64,000 nt of DNA. It comes from Amphritea pacifica. Lineage in GTDB: Bacteria; Pseudomonadota; Gammaproteobacteria; Pseudomonadales; Balneatricaceae. The position numbers were made by a program, and so were the translations under genes. This document shows, piece after piece, positions 1 to 8,209 of the stretch (position 1 is the stretch's first letter; every line of letters starts with the position of its first letter). Below the pieces are notes generated by a model that was given only the letters and a program-made list of their open reading frames with translations, was not told where the DNA came from and searched no databases. Where the stretch lies: the NCBI RefSeq assembly GCF_016924145.1, contig NZ_JAFFZO010000007.1, positions 23,936-87,935 of the forward strand, given 5' to 3'.

Positions 1-44
1 AGCCATCTGAGTCTCCCCCAAGCCAGTGATATTAAGCCGGTGTC

Positions 45-1115
45 TTATTCGATCAGTTTCAGCTGGACCGCCATTTGCGAGTTTTTTGGTTTCAGGCGAT
101 AACCAACACCAATCAGCCGCACCGCTTTCTTGCCCCGCTCCCAGGCTTCACGGCACAGATGCTGGTAGAGCGCCAAGGAGCACTCAGTGCCACTCTGCTC
201 CATTGTCGTCTGGGTAAAGTCGGCAAACTTCAGTTTAATCACCCCGCCCGCTATCTCCCGCTGATCTGAATGCCGCTTAAAACGTGATTCAAGCTCATTC
301 AGCATCACTGGCAGCTGTTCCAGACAACTGGCTATATCGGGCAGGTCAGCAGAGAACGTGTGTTCGACACTGATCGATTTACGCTCTCTGCTGGTTCGTA
401 CAGGGCGATCATCCTCACCCCGGCTCAACTCATAGAGCCGCTTACCGAACCGGCCAAAACGATCGACCAACTGGGCCATAGTCAACGCTCGCAGGTCAGC
501 ACAGGTCTCGATCCCCATCTGCTGCAACTTCGCTGAAGTAACCTTTCCCACACCATAGATTTTTTTCACCGGAAGCTGCAGCACAAAGGATTCCAACTGA
601 TCAGGTGTAATCACACAGAGGCCATCCGGCTTATTCCAGTCACTGGCAATCTTGGCGATAAACTTATTTGGCGCAACACCGGCGGAGATGGTGATGCCAA
701 CGGTGTCCTTAACCCGCTGGCGGATCTCCCGGGCGATCAGGGTAGCGCTGCCCCCTTTTAGCGTTGTCCCAGTCACATCAAGATAGGCTTCATCCAGCGA
801 CAATGGCTCTATCACATCAGTATAGTCCTCATAGATCGCCATAATAGCAGCGGAGGCCTGACGGTATTTTTCCATATTGCCGGGAATAACCTTCAGCGCG
901 GGGCATAACTTGAGCGCGTGGGCGGTTGCCATAGCGGAGTGAATACCAAATTTCCGGGCGGGATAGTTACAGGTAGAGATCACTCCCCGACGCTCAGAGG
1001 AGCCACCGATAGCCAGCGGAATCTCTCTGAGCGTGGGATCATCGCGCATCTCAACGGCTGCAAAGAAGCAATCACAGTCGCAATGGATAATTTTTCGTTG
1101 AAGTGTCTCTGTCAC
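45..1115 (-). CDS. dinB: DNA polymerase IV (translesion, Y-family)
   Basis: Error-prone Y-family polymerase that extends past lesions and misaligned primers, acting with the beta clamp. The 356-residue protein is close to the usual length (about 350). Palm-domain motifs are visible: DCDCFFAAVE near the N-terminus (first catalytic Asp), CNYPARKFGI, and SLDEAYLDV with the second acidic pair; thumb helix-hairpin-helix (KIYGVGKVTSAKL) and little-finger regions follow. The start is a GTG at 1115 with a weak ribosome-binding site; no in-frame ATG precedes the first catalytic motif. An exact CTGT-N8-ACAG box lies about 55 bp upstream, so SOS control by LexA is likely. The C-terminal tail (VQLKLIE) could be the clamp-binding peptide. 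Family assignment is secure. Confidence 0.96.
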   Translation of the reverse strand: MTETLQRKIIHCDCDCFFAAVEMRDDPTLREIPLAIGGSSERRGVISTCNYPARKFGIHSAMATAHALKLCPALKVIPGNMEKYRQASAAIMAIYEDYTDVIEPLSLDEAYLDVTGTTLKGGSATLIAREIRQRVKDTVGITISAGVAPNKFIAKIASDWNKPDGLCVITPDQLESFVLQLPVKKIYGVGKVTSAKLQQMGIETCADLRALTMAQLVDRFGRFGKRLYELSRGEDDRPVRTSRERKSISVEHTFSADLPDIASCLEQLPVMLNELESRFKRHSDQREIAGGVIKLKFADFTQTTMEQSGTECSLALYQHLCREAWERGKKAVRLIGVGYRLKPKNSQMAVQLKLIE

Positions 1116-1169
1116 TGCCAGGCCCGGATTAACGCGGTTAGAATGCGTTTTCCTAAGCCTACTACGAAA

Positions 1170-1189
1170 TACTGTACAAAAAAACAGTT
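1170..1189. promoter_or_regulatory. LexA (SOS) box upstream of dinB
   Basis: TACTGTACAAAAAAACAGTT fits the gammaproteobacterial LexA operator, with exact CTGT and ACAG half-sites separated by 8 bp. It ends about 55 bp upstream of the dinB GTG start and overlaps the stop codon of the upstream gene. DinB is a classical SOS gene, so position and function agree. Confidence 0.85.
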
Positions 1190-1475
1190 AATTAAAGTTC
1201 AGCGTACTCTTCACATCATCGATATTCTGACTCAACCAGTCCGGATTAATTGCGCCCCAATGGTCGATAACATAATAACCATCATTATTGCGTCGGCCAT
1301 CCTGCTTGAAGTAGATATTAACCCCCATACCGGGAATCGCTTTAATAACATCCTGAATGGTACGTCTGGGCCAGCCTGTTTTCTCCATCAGGACGGGTAC
1401 GCTGGGGCGATCAACAGTGGTAATAAGATGGGAGATGAAAAGCCGACGAGCAAATGTCGTATTAAGGTTGTCCAT
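1188..1475 (-). CDS. small winged helix-turn-helix protein
   Basis: A 95-residue protein that reads as one winged-helix domain. A helical N-terminus (FARRLFISHLITTVD) leads to a probable recognition segment (VPVLMEKTGWPRRTIQDVIKAIPG), then a beta-wing (VNIYFKQDGRRNNDGYYVIDHWGAI). I recognise the general type of small conserved gammaproteobacterial wHTH proteins but not a named gene. It lies upstream of dinB in the same direction, and the LexA box overlaps its stop codon, so dinB probably has its own promoter. No ligand-binding domain is present, so it may be a DNA-binding accessory protein rather than a sensor. Function is unknown. Confidence 0.75.
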   Translation of the reverse strand: MDNLNTTFARRLFISHLITTVDRPSVPVLMEKTGWPRRTIQDVIKAIPGMGVNIYFKQDGRRNNDGYYVIDHWGAINPDWLSQNIDDVKSTLNFN

Positions 1476-1674
1476 AATGCGTCTATTCCCTTAGATATGC
1501 GTGAAGCTTAAAAATTTCAGCTGCTAATTTAGAAGATTAAAGGGCTTAACGTCAAGAAAACAACCACAAAAACCTCTGTCTCCGTCGACAACAGCTGCGA
1601 TAACAGATCACACACAGCTCGAATTTGCGAAAAAATCTTCTAAGCTGAAAGAGTAGTACAAAAGGGCCGTAAAG

Positions 1675-1863
1675 ATGGAAACAGATCATACCGATAGCCA
1701 TGAACAAGCAAAACGGATAATACCCGAGCGAAGATCAGGTAAGGACCGTCGCCACATTCGTGACCGGCGCGATCAGATCCGTTTTGAAGCAGATCGGCGT
1801 AAGAATCATGGCCGCAGGACAGAAGACCGCGATCTCTGGAAGGAGTCTCTTGAGTTCGACTAA
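1675..1863 (+). CDS. small highly charged protein with DRR repeats
   Basis: A 62-residue hydrophilic protein dominated by Arg, Asp and Glu. It repeats a GRR/DRR-type motif (RRSGKDRR, RDRRDQ, ADRRKNHGRRTEDRD). An AGGG upstream of the ATG is a possible ribosome-binding site. Small proteins with this Arg-Asp repeat pattern occur widely in proteobacteria without known function. It stands alone between two unrelated genes. The composition suggests nucleic-acid binding or a disordered protein, but that is only inference. Confidence 0.55.
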   Translation: METDHTDSHEQAKRIIPERRSGKDRRHIRDRRDQIRFEADRRKNHGRRTEDRDLWKESLEFD

Positions 1864-1995
1864 TGCGTCCCATAACCTGAACTGAATATCATCAACCTGA
1901 TCGGCTGTAACCAGATAGTCACCTTTCTGCCAACCAACTGTCACGAAAATCACATAACTTGCATATGTGAACAGTTATTGGAAAGGTCAGACAAC

Positions 1996-3711
1996 GTGAT
2001 TAACGTCGAACAGGTCATCACCGAAAAATATCCCTCATTTGCCTCAAAACCCGCGCTTATCCGGAAAACGGCGCTGTTTATGCTGCGCCGTTTGTTCCAT
2101 GAACATGAGGTAAATACATTTCTTGAGGAAAACCATAACTGCCAGGGGTTCGAGTTTATAGACCGGGTGTTGGACTACTTTAGTTTCACCTACAGCCTGT
2201 CCAATAAAGATCTGATGAATATCCCCTCCAGTGGCCGGGTGCTGATTATTGCCAACCACCCCCTGGGGGCTCTGGACGGTCTGGCACTGTTAAAAATGAT
2301 TGGCGAGATCCGCAAAGATGTACGTATTGTTGCCAACGATATGCTGTCATCCTTTTCGCAGTTAAACCCTCTGCTGCTGCCGGTCGATAACCTTAACCGG
2401 GCAACCCGCAAACAGGATATTGCCAATATCAACAATGCCCTGCATAACGAGGAAGCGGTGATTGTATTTCCGGCGGGAGAGGTGTCCAGGGCCGGAGCCA
2501 CGGGCATAAAAGACAGCAACTGGAATCAGGGCTTTCTGCACTTTGCCAAAAAGACTAACAGCCCTATTCTGCCAGTTTTCATCGGCGGCAAGAACTCCTC
2601 ACTGTTCTATACCATCTCCGGTATCAATCGTGCACTGGCGGCACTTCTGCTGCCAAGGGAGATGTTTAACAAACACGCCATGAATCTTAAGTTTAAAGTG
2701 GGCGAACCGATCCCCTACAGCCAACTGGATAAACTCCCGGTGTCGGGGGTGGAAAAGAGCAAGATGGTACGCAAGCACCTGTACCGTCTGGCCAGAGGCA
2801 AGAGTCCGCTGTTCAAAACCGAAAAGACCATTGCCCATCCGCAGGACCGGAAAGCGCTGAAAAAGGAACTCAAGCAATCCGAACTGCTGGGCGAGACCGC
2901 AGACGGCAAACGCATCTACCTGTTCGATTATCAGGCCGATTCAGCCGTCATGCGTGAAGTTGGCCGGCTACGGGAAGTATCATTCCGCTGTGTCGGCGAA
3001 GGTACCGGTGAAAAGCTCGATCTGGACCGCTACGACTCCCACTATCGCCACCTGATCCTCTGGGATGAAGAGGAACTGGAGATCGTCGGCGCTTACCGCC
3101 TGGCGGAGGCCTGGAAGATGAATAACAGTGAAGATGATCAGCTGTACAGCTCAACGCTGTTTAATTACAGCCCCGCTATGCAGCACTTTTTCGAACAGGG
3201 TATCGAGCTGGGGCGTAGCTTTGTACAGCCTAAGTACTGGGGCAAACGCAGCCTTGATTACCTTTGGTATGGCATCGGAGCCTACCTTAAACGTCACCCC
3301 GAAGTCCGCTATATGTTTGGTCCGGTAAGCCTGAGTAACAGCTATCCACAACACGCCAGGGATCTGCTGGTGTTTTTCTACAGTCTGTATTTTCCAGATC
3401 GGGATAACCTGGGAAAATCGTTCACCCCCTACGCGCTGAAACCCGAAACCATCGCCGATCTGCAAAAACTTTTCAATGGCAGCAACTATAAAGAGGATTT
3501 CAAAACACTGAAGCAGCAGATGGATTGCCTCAACTGCGCGGTCCCTACCCTCTACAAGCAGTATGCCGATGTCTGTGAAGAGGGCGGCGTTCGCTTCCTC
3601 GATTTTGGCGTTGATGCCGATTTCAATTTCTGTGTAGATGGGCTGGTTCTGGTGGATATGGATTACCTTAAAGCGAAAAAAAGAGCCCGTTATATTGGTG
3701 ATATCAACTAA
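1996..3711 (+). CDS. OlsF-like bifunctional acyltransferase (ornithine/amino lipid synthesis)
   Basis: A two-domain protein of about 571 residues. The N-terminal half is a PlsC-type acyltransferase: NHPLGALDG is the family's His-Asp motif in its H-x5-D form, and FPAGEVSR is the second motif. The C-terminal half (from about residue 290) resembles the OlsB/autoinducer-synthase GNAT fold (LREVSFRCVGEGTGEKLDLDRYD, VGAYRLA). Known OlsF proteins of this architecture make ornithine lipid from ornithine and two acyl-ACPs, the C-terminal domain N-acylating and the N-terminal domain O-acylating. A start at GTG 1996 is preferred, with GGAAAGG about 9 bp upstream; an upstream TTG at 1978 overlaps that site. 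Such lipids replace phospholipids under phosphate limitation, which fits a genome that also has C-P lyase. Confidence 0.8.
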   Translation: MINVEQVITEKYPSFASKPALIRKTALFMLRRLFHEHEVNTFLEENHNCQGFEFIDRVLDYFSFTYSLSNKDLMNIPSSGRVLIIANHPLGALDGLALLKMIGEIRKDVRIVANDMLSSFSQLNPLLLPVDNLNRATRKQDIANINNALHNEEAVIVFPAGEVSRAGATGIKDSNWNQGFLHFAKKTNSPILPVFIGGKNSSLFYTISGINRALAALLLPREMFNKHAMNLKFKVGEPIPYSQLDKLPVSGVEKSKMVRKHLYRLARGKSPLFKTEKTIAHPQDRKALKKELKQSELLGETADGKRIYLFDYQADSAVMREVGRLREVSFRCVGEGTGEKLDLDRYDSHYRHLILWDEEELEIVGAYRLAEAWKMNNSEDDQLYSSTLFNYSPAMQHFFEQGIELGRSFVQPKYWGKRSLDYLWYGIGAYLKRHPEVRYMFGPVSLSNSYPQHARDLLVFFYSLYFPDRDNLGKSFTPYALKPETIADLQKLFNGSNYKEDFKTLKQQMDCLNCAVPTLYKQYADVCEEGGVRFLDFGVDADFNFCVDGLVLVDMDYLKAKKRARYIGDIN

Positions 3712-3733
3712 GCTATTCGATATTCAATACAAC

Positions 3734-3758
3734 AAGGGGCTGCAAGGCCCCTTTTTTT
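3734..3758 (+). terminator. intrinsic terminator of the OlsF-like gene
   Basis: A 7-bp stem AAGGGGC/GCCCCTT with a 6-nt loop, followed by a run of T, 22 bp downstream of the acyltransferase stop codon. Confidence 0.9.
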
Positions 3759-3816
3759 CTGCCAGACTTTCAGGGAGAACAGCGTTATTCGATCAAAGCA
3801 TCAGGTTTGACACTAT

Positions 3817-4515
3817 ATGAGAGAAAAACACCCTCTGACTACAGTTTCCAGTGATCGGGATATTGAAGAGTTTCTGCAGCAGGCACAACAACTCGCTGTG
3901 CCCGCCGCGGGTGATGCCCGGATGATCTTCTCTCTGGATGCCACCGCCAGCCGAGAAAGGACCTGGGATCATGCCTGTCATCTGCAAAGTGAGATGTTTC
4001 TGCAAACCCGGGAGCTGGGGCAACTTTCGATCCAGCTATGCCACTATGGCGGAATGAATCAGTTCAGCGCCAGCCCCTGGCTGCAGGATACCAACAGCCT
4101 GCTCAACCGTATGAACAGTGTTAAGTGCCTCGGAGGCCATACTCAGATCGCCCGACTGCTGGAACACTGTCTGAAACAGACCCGGCAACAACCGGTTCAG
4201 GCGATCATTTTTATCGGAGACTGCGTTGAAGAACCGGTAGACTTTCTCTGTCAGCTGGCGGGCCAGCTCGGTATCCACTCGACCCCTCTGTTTATTTTTC
4301 AGGAGGGACATGACATCACCGCGGCCCATGCTTTTAAACAGATGAGCAGGTTATCAGGTGGCGCATATTGCCGTTTTGATGATAGCAGTGCAGCCACCCT
4401 GAAAGCGCTGCTCAGTGCAGTAGCGGTCTATGCCACCGGAGGACGTCGGGCCCTGCTCGAATATGCCAAAAAAGGCCACCCGGATATACTGCAACTCACC
4501 CACCAGCTTAAATAG
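3817..4515 (+). CDS. VWA-domain protein
   Basis: A 232-residue soluble protein with a von Willebrand factor A fold. The core strand [12 protein letters not shown] carries a D-x-T-x-S style metal-ion-dependent adhesion site, and a later strand [13 protein letters not shown] supplies the usual acidic residues. VWA domains mediate metal-dependent protein-protein contacts. No signal peptide or membrane segment is evident, so it is probably cytoplasmic. It lies 14 bp upstream of the J-domain membrane protein in the same direction, so the two are likely co-transcribed and may act together, for example in assembling a complex. No ribosome-binding site is obvious at this ATG. The specific function is unknown. 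Confidence 0.75.
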   Translation: MREKHPLTTVSSDRDIEEFLQQAQQLAVPAAGDARMIFSLDATASRERTWDHACHLQSEMFLQTRELGQLSIQLCHYGGMNQFSASPWLQDTNSLLNRMNSVKCLGGHTQIARLLEHCLKQTRQQPVQAIIFIGDCVEEPVDFLCQLAGQLGIHSTPLFIFQEGHDITAAHAFKQMSRLSGGAYCRFDDSSAATLKALLSAVAVYATGGRRALLEYAKKGHPDILQLTHQLK

Positions 4516-4529
4516 CAAGGATCAGCCTC

Positions 4530-5240
4530 TTGAACCCAATCGTTCTTATACTGCTCGGATTAATCCTGTTGGGCTGGATTCTCTGGTTGCGCCGCAAATC
4601 CGCTGCGGATCAGCGCAAAGCCAACCTGATGCTGCTGGCTGGAGTTATCATGGCAGCGATCCTCTATCTGCTGGTCACGGGAAAGCTTAACTGGATTGCG
4701 GCGCTGGTGGCCATTTCCCTGCCATTCATCCGCCGTTTTATTCCCCTGTTTCCTCTGCTGGGAAAACTCTTCCGGCACTACCAATCTCAACAGCAGGGCG
4801 GCGCCAACCGTTCTGAAGTCAACAGCCGTATTCTGAAGATGCGGCTGGATCACGATAGCGGCTCCCTTGAGGGTGAAGTCATTGAAGGCCCTCTGCAGGG
4901 CAGACAACTGGCAACCCTGAGTGAGTCGGAGTTTATCGAACTACTCAATTACTGCCGTAAAACCGATCAGCAGTCTGCCCGTCTGCTTGAGACCTATCTG
5001 GACAAGCGTTTTGGCGATAGCTGGCGCAAAGATGACACCTCAGACCAGAACAACCCGGAACTTTCAGAGAGTGACAGAGCGTACCAGATTCTTGGGCTTG
5101 AGCCGGGGGCGTCAAAAGAGGAGGTGATTGAGGCGCACCGCCGACTGATGCAAAAGCTTCACCCCGACCGCGGCGGCAGCGATTATCTGGCAGCAGAGAT
5201 CAACCGGGCCAAAGACCTGCTACTGAAGCAATTATCCTGA
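4530..5240 (+). CDS. membrane-anchored J-domain protein
   Basis: A 236-residue protein. An N-terminal membrane segment ([18 protein letters not shown]) and a second hydrophobic stretch ([18 protein letters not shown]) are followed by a cytoplasmic region and a C-terminal J domain with the HPD motif (LHPDRGGSD). J domains stimulate the ATPase of Hsp70/DnaK, so this is probably an inner-membrane co-chaperone, arranged like Tim14 or DjlA-type proteins but without a recognised substrate domain. The TTG start has AAGG 9 bp upstream. It directly follows the VWA gene. Its 3' end is only 14 bp from the convergent lipoprotein gene. Confidence 0.85.
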   Translation: MNPIVLILLGLILLGWILWLRRKSAADQRKANLMLLAGVIMAAILYLLVTGKLNWIAALVAISLPFIRRFIPLFPLLGKLFRHYQSQQQGGANRSEVNSRILKMRLDHDSGSLEGEVIEGPLQGRQLATLSESEFIELLNYCRKTDQQSARLLETYLDKRFGDSWRKDDTSDQNNPELSESDRAYQILGLEPGASKEEVIEAHRRLMQKLHPDRGGSDYLAAEINRAKDLLLKQLS

Positions 5241-5254
5241 ATCGCCAGGGCCAC

Positions 5255-6562
5255 TTATTCAGCACCTGCGGCAGCGTCATTAACAATGATCTCATGCAGC
5301 AGCTCATCATCAATATCGGCGGCCTGTACCTGGGGGGTGGTCAGCAGCGACGGTTTCTCTGTTGATTGAGTCGCTGGCGGCTGCAACTGGGATGACAAAG
5401 CCTGATGCTGCTCACCGGGCGCTGTTTCAGACGCCTGAGTGTCAGTTGAAGCGCCCGGTTCAATGCCTTTCGCTGTGGCTGGCAGATCGCTCAGCAGCTG
5501 ACCGCCACTGAGCCCGGAAGGCCGCCACAGTTTGAATGTCGCACCATAGCTGACCAGATGCTCTGAACCGGTTTGCAATACCAACTGGCCATCGGCTTCC
5601 CGACTGAACAACATCAGGTACTCCTGCCGGGCGGCGTCGCGCATACTGAATATCAGCTTACCCGATTGCAGATACTGCCAACGGCCTCGCTCCGCCACTG
5701 TTTTGCCCCCGGCATCCCGGGTTACCAGCTGTACCCGCTGATCCGCAGACAGCTTAAACATCACCTGCGCCCTGCCCGGTGGCTGATACCAATAAAAACC
5801 GTTGATCTCACTACTGACGGGATGCCCTTTTCTGGCACAGCCGCGGTAGAGACGGCCAAAGAAATGCATTTCTGCAGTAAAAGGCAACACCGTTCCGGTT
5901 GCCGCATCGTTGCAGCGGCGCTGAAGAATTTTTATTTCCAGCGGTCGCTTTGTCGGCAGGGTTTCACGGTATACCGCAACAACAGCTGAATCTGCCTGCA
6001 CCGCTGTGGATTCGCGGTCTTCTGCCGTGCCACTCGACCGGGTTAATGTATCACTGCCCGAAGGGGAATCCTTTCCGGTTTCATTTGCCGTACGAAAACG
6101 ATAACTACCGGCCGGAATAACACTCTTAACAATCACCTGATCCGCCGTAATATCAGCTACCCAGACAGGGTCACTGCTGGCTGCTCTGTACTGCAAACCT
6201 TCGAGACGAAAATGACAGGTTTGCGCAGTGCCACCGACAGTCTCCACGGTTTTCACCCGCAGCATATTATCCTGTTGCGGATCAGTGCCTCCCACCAACT
6301 CGACATAAAGCGCCTCACTGCGTAACAGAGTAAACTTTCGGTAGAAAGCGGTCAGCTCCTGCTGAGCAGTGTTATCCTGAACCGGCCACCATAGCCTTTC
6401 ATTGCAGGGTTGAAACCATAAAGCACCTGCCCGTTCAACCACCACTCCGGCCAGATTCTGAAGAGCGATCTGTGACGGAAAAGGCTGAGGCTTTTCCACT
6501 GCACACCCGACCAGCGAGATTAGCGTCATAACAACTGTTATTTTGAAGAGTTTTCGGATCAT
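5255..6562 (-). CDS. predicted lipoprotein, function unknown
   Basis: A 435-residue protein with a type II signal peptide: positive MIRKLFK, a hydrophobic segment, and the lipobox LVGC at about residues 17-20. The mature part has a Trp/Cys-rich beta region (LWFQPCNERLWW), and a domain with paired Cys (LQRRCND, YRGCARKGHP) that resembles the COG3650/MliC-type fold of small envelope proteins (MHFFGRLYRGCA, FKLSADQRVQLVTRD). The last 70 residues are Gln/Ser/Thr-rich and probably disordered. It stands alone on the minus strand. I do not recognise a named family for the whole protein; an envelope role is inferred from the lipidation signal only. Confidence 0.75.
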   Translation of the reverse strand: MIRKLFKITVVMTLISLVGCAVEKPQPFPSQIALQNLAGVVVERAGALWFQPCNERLWWPVQDNTAQQELTAFYRKFTLLRSEALYVELVGGTDPQQDNMLRVKTVETVGGTAQTCHFRLEGLQYRAASSDPVWVADITADQVIVKSVIPAGSYRFRTANETGKDSPSGSDTLTRSSGTAEDRESTAVQADSAVVAVYRETLPTKRPLEIKILQRRCNDAATGTVLPFTAEMHFFGRLYRGCARKGHPVSSEINGFYWYQPPGRAQVMFKLSADQRVQLVTRDAGGKTVAERGRWQYLQSGKLIFSMRDAARQEYLMLFSREADGQLVLQTGSEHLVSYGATFKLWRPSGLSGGQLLSDLPATAKGIEPGASTDTQASETAPGEQHQALSSQLQPPATQSTEKPSLLTTPQVQAADIDDELLHEIIVNDAAAGAE

Positions 6563-6704
6563 CTGTCAGGCAATTCATTGGTGAATAAGCGGCCCTTAGC
6601 ATACTCTGCAACGGTCGCATCTGAAAGGGTTACTACAACTGAACTCTGCCGATGAGCTCTGCTACAATGCCCCTTCGTTTGCAGATAATCAGGAACCGCT
6701 CTCC

Positions 6705-7589
6705 ATGAAACTCGCACGATTTCTTTATTCAGGAAAACAACAGCTTGGTATAGTCACAGAGCAACATATAACGCCTATACCCTGCACGTTATGTTCAGGC
6801 TCTATGACTGAGCTTCTCTGCCAGCTGAATGAGCTACGGCCCCTACTGGAAGCGATTGAAAAAAGCGCCCAGCAAGCATTGGATCTGGACCAGGTTACTC
6901 TGCTGGCCCCTGTACCACAGCCAGAAAAGTTTATCGGGGTAGGTCTCAACTATGCTGACCACATCGCAGAAACGGGCCTGCAAACGCCGGAGTTTCCAAC
7001 CCTGTTCAATAAGCAGTCCAGCTGTGTCACCGATCCAGGTGCCCCCATCTACCGGCCCAATCTGTCCAACAAACTGGATTATGAAGGCGAGCTGGCGTTA
7101 GTGATTGGACAATATTGCCGCAACGTGAGTGTTGCGGATGCACCCCGGGCGATTGCCGGGTATACCATCGTCAACGATGTCTCCGTACGGGACTGGCAGA
7201 TCAAATCCCCCACCTGGACTCTGGGAAAATCGTTTGACAGCCACGGCCCTATGGGTCCCTGGATTGTGACATCCGACAGCCTGGAGCCACACAACCTGGA
7301 GCTCAGGACCTGGCTGAATGATGAACTACGGCAACACTCCAACACCCGCCATCTGATCTTCAACTGCTATCAACTGGTTGCCACCCTGTCCGCCGTCTGC
7401 ACCCTGAAACCCGGGGATGTGATCGCCACCGGAACCTGTAGCGGAGTCGGTGTGAAAATGAAGCCAAGGGGATATATGAAACCCGGTGATCAGGTCACCA
7501 TAGAGATCGAGGGTATTGGCCGTTTAAGCAATCCGGTTCTACAGGAACCAGAGGACAATAGTTTTATCGGCTCAGCCCCTCTGTCTTAA
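6705..7589 (+). CDS. fumarylacetoacetate hydrolase (FAH) family protein
   Basis: A 294-residue FAH-fold enzyme. It has the typical motifs FIGVGLNYADHIAETG, an acidic metal-binding segment LDYEGELALVIG, and IVNDVSVRDWQ followed by KSFDSHGPMGPWI, with GDVIATGTCSGVG near the C-terminus. Members hydrolyse or decarboxylate 2-oxo acids such as acylpyruvates or oxaloacetate using Mg2+; the exact substrate cannot be read from sequence. An AGGA about 8 bp upstream of the ATG could be the ribosome-binding site. It is monocistronic here, with a long regulatory region before the next gene, so context does not indicate a pathway. Confidence 0.9.
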   Translation: MKLARFLYSGKQQLGIVTEQHITPIPCTLCSGSMTELLCQLNELRPLLEAIEKSAQQALDLDQVTLLAPVPQPEKFIGVGLNYADHIAETGLQTPEFPTLFNKQSSCVTDPGAPIYRPNLSNKLDYEGELALVIGQYCRNVSVADAPRAIAGYTIVNDVSVRDWQIKSPTWTLGKSFDSHGPMGPWIVTSDSLEPHNLELRTWLNDELRQHSNTRHLIFNCYQLVATLSAVCTLKPGDVIATGTCSGVGVKMKPRGYMKPGDQVTIEIEGIGRLSNPVLQEPEDNSFIGSAPLS

Positions 7590-7630
7590 ATTCATAACCA
7601 TCTAAACCATTGTTTTATAAGAATTTGATC

Positions 7631-7678
7631 AACTTTAGCTGTTTACGAGTCTCTTTTAAGAGACAATCTGCTAAAGTT
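7631..7678. promoter_or_regulatory. nested palindrome, candidate GlrR enhancer site
   Basis: An inner palindrome at 7648-7665 reads AGTC-N10-GACA, one base from the TGTC-N10-GACA motif bound by GlrR in enterobacteria. An outer repeat AACTTTAGC/GCTAAAGTT encloses it. The centre is about 120 bp upstream of the predicted transcription start of the sigma-54 promoter, a normal enhancer distance, with AT-rich DNA between. Alternatively it could form a hairpin ending the FAH transcript, but no T run follows. Confidence 0.55.
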
Positions 7679-7751
7679 AGTTCATACTATAACCGACTGC
7701 AGGGAGTTATTTGTAAAATAAGCTTTTGTTTTATATGCTATTTTAACATCA

Positions 7752-7767
7752 AGGCCCGGTAATTGCT
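7752..7767 (+). promoter_or_regulatory. sigma-54 (-24/-12) promoter
   Basis: AGGCCCGGTAATTGCT matches the RpoN consensus TGGCACG-N4-TTGCT: GG at 7753-7754 and GC at 7765-7766 with the exact 10-bp spacing. Transcription would begin near 7778, about 26 bp before the EF-hand gene. The operon encodes a sigma-54 activator (GlrR), so autoregulation is plausible. Confidence 0.65.
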
Positions 7768-7803
7768 TATTAGCTGTCAACTAGCAATTTCCGGGAGATA
7801 GAG

Positions 7804-8169
7804 ATGCGCGTAGCAACTATACTATTGTCAATGACCTTCACTGCAACACTGGTTCAGGCTGAGCCTGAAAGATCATTGGAACGACTATCCAATATCGAAG
7901 TGATTGAACATATACGTTCTGAGCTTCCTAAAGATAAGACACCGGTCAAGCGAACCCGTTCACTGTCGATGTTTGAGTCGCTGGACAGGAATCGTGACAA
8001 TGAGGTTTCACTGACAGAGATGCGCCGTCATCCATCACTGGTTAACAGTTTTCATAAACTGGATATCAACAATGACGGGGTTCTGAACCGGGAAGAGATT
8101 CAGCCTCTGCAGGAAGAGATCAAAGGGTTGAGGAATATTCTGACGCTGACAGCACTGAGAATTATCTGA
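7804..8169 (+). CDS. secreted EF-hand calcium-binding protein
   Basis: A 121-residue protein with a signal peptide (cleavage likely after VQA, about residue 19). Two 12-residue EF-hand loops lie at about 61-72 (D-x-N-x-D-N ... E) and 87-98 (D-x-N-x-D-G ... E). Both have acidic or Asn ligands at positions 1, 3 and 5 and the final Glu, so Ca2+ binding is credible. It is probably periplasmic. The gene follows a candidate sigma-54 promoter and lies 40 bp upstream of the glrK kinase gene in the same direction. In enterobacteria the sRNA gene glmY sits upstream of glrK, but I see no such RNA here. A role in sensing calcium for the kinase is inference. Confidence 0.85.
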   Translation: MRVATILLSMTFTATLVQAEPERSLERLSNIEVIEHIRSELPKDKTPVKRTRSLSMFESLDRNRDNEVSLTEMRRHPSLVNSFHKLDINNDGVLNREEIQPLQEEIKGLRNILTLTALRII

Positions 8170-8209
8170 TGAGCAACAACTGTTAAGGAAACGTCACGCT
8201 ATAAACAAC

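Noticed and set aside
918-1511. A 197-residue plus-strand frame overlapping dinB and the wHTH gene
   Set aside because: It is antisense to two clear minus-strand genes and its translation lacks any family or domain pattern.
7670-7800. A glmY-like sRNA between FAH and the EF-hand gene
   Set aside because: The sigma-54 element leads directly into the EF-hand ribosome-binding region with no terminator or room for a 180-nt RNA.
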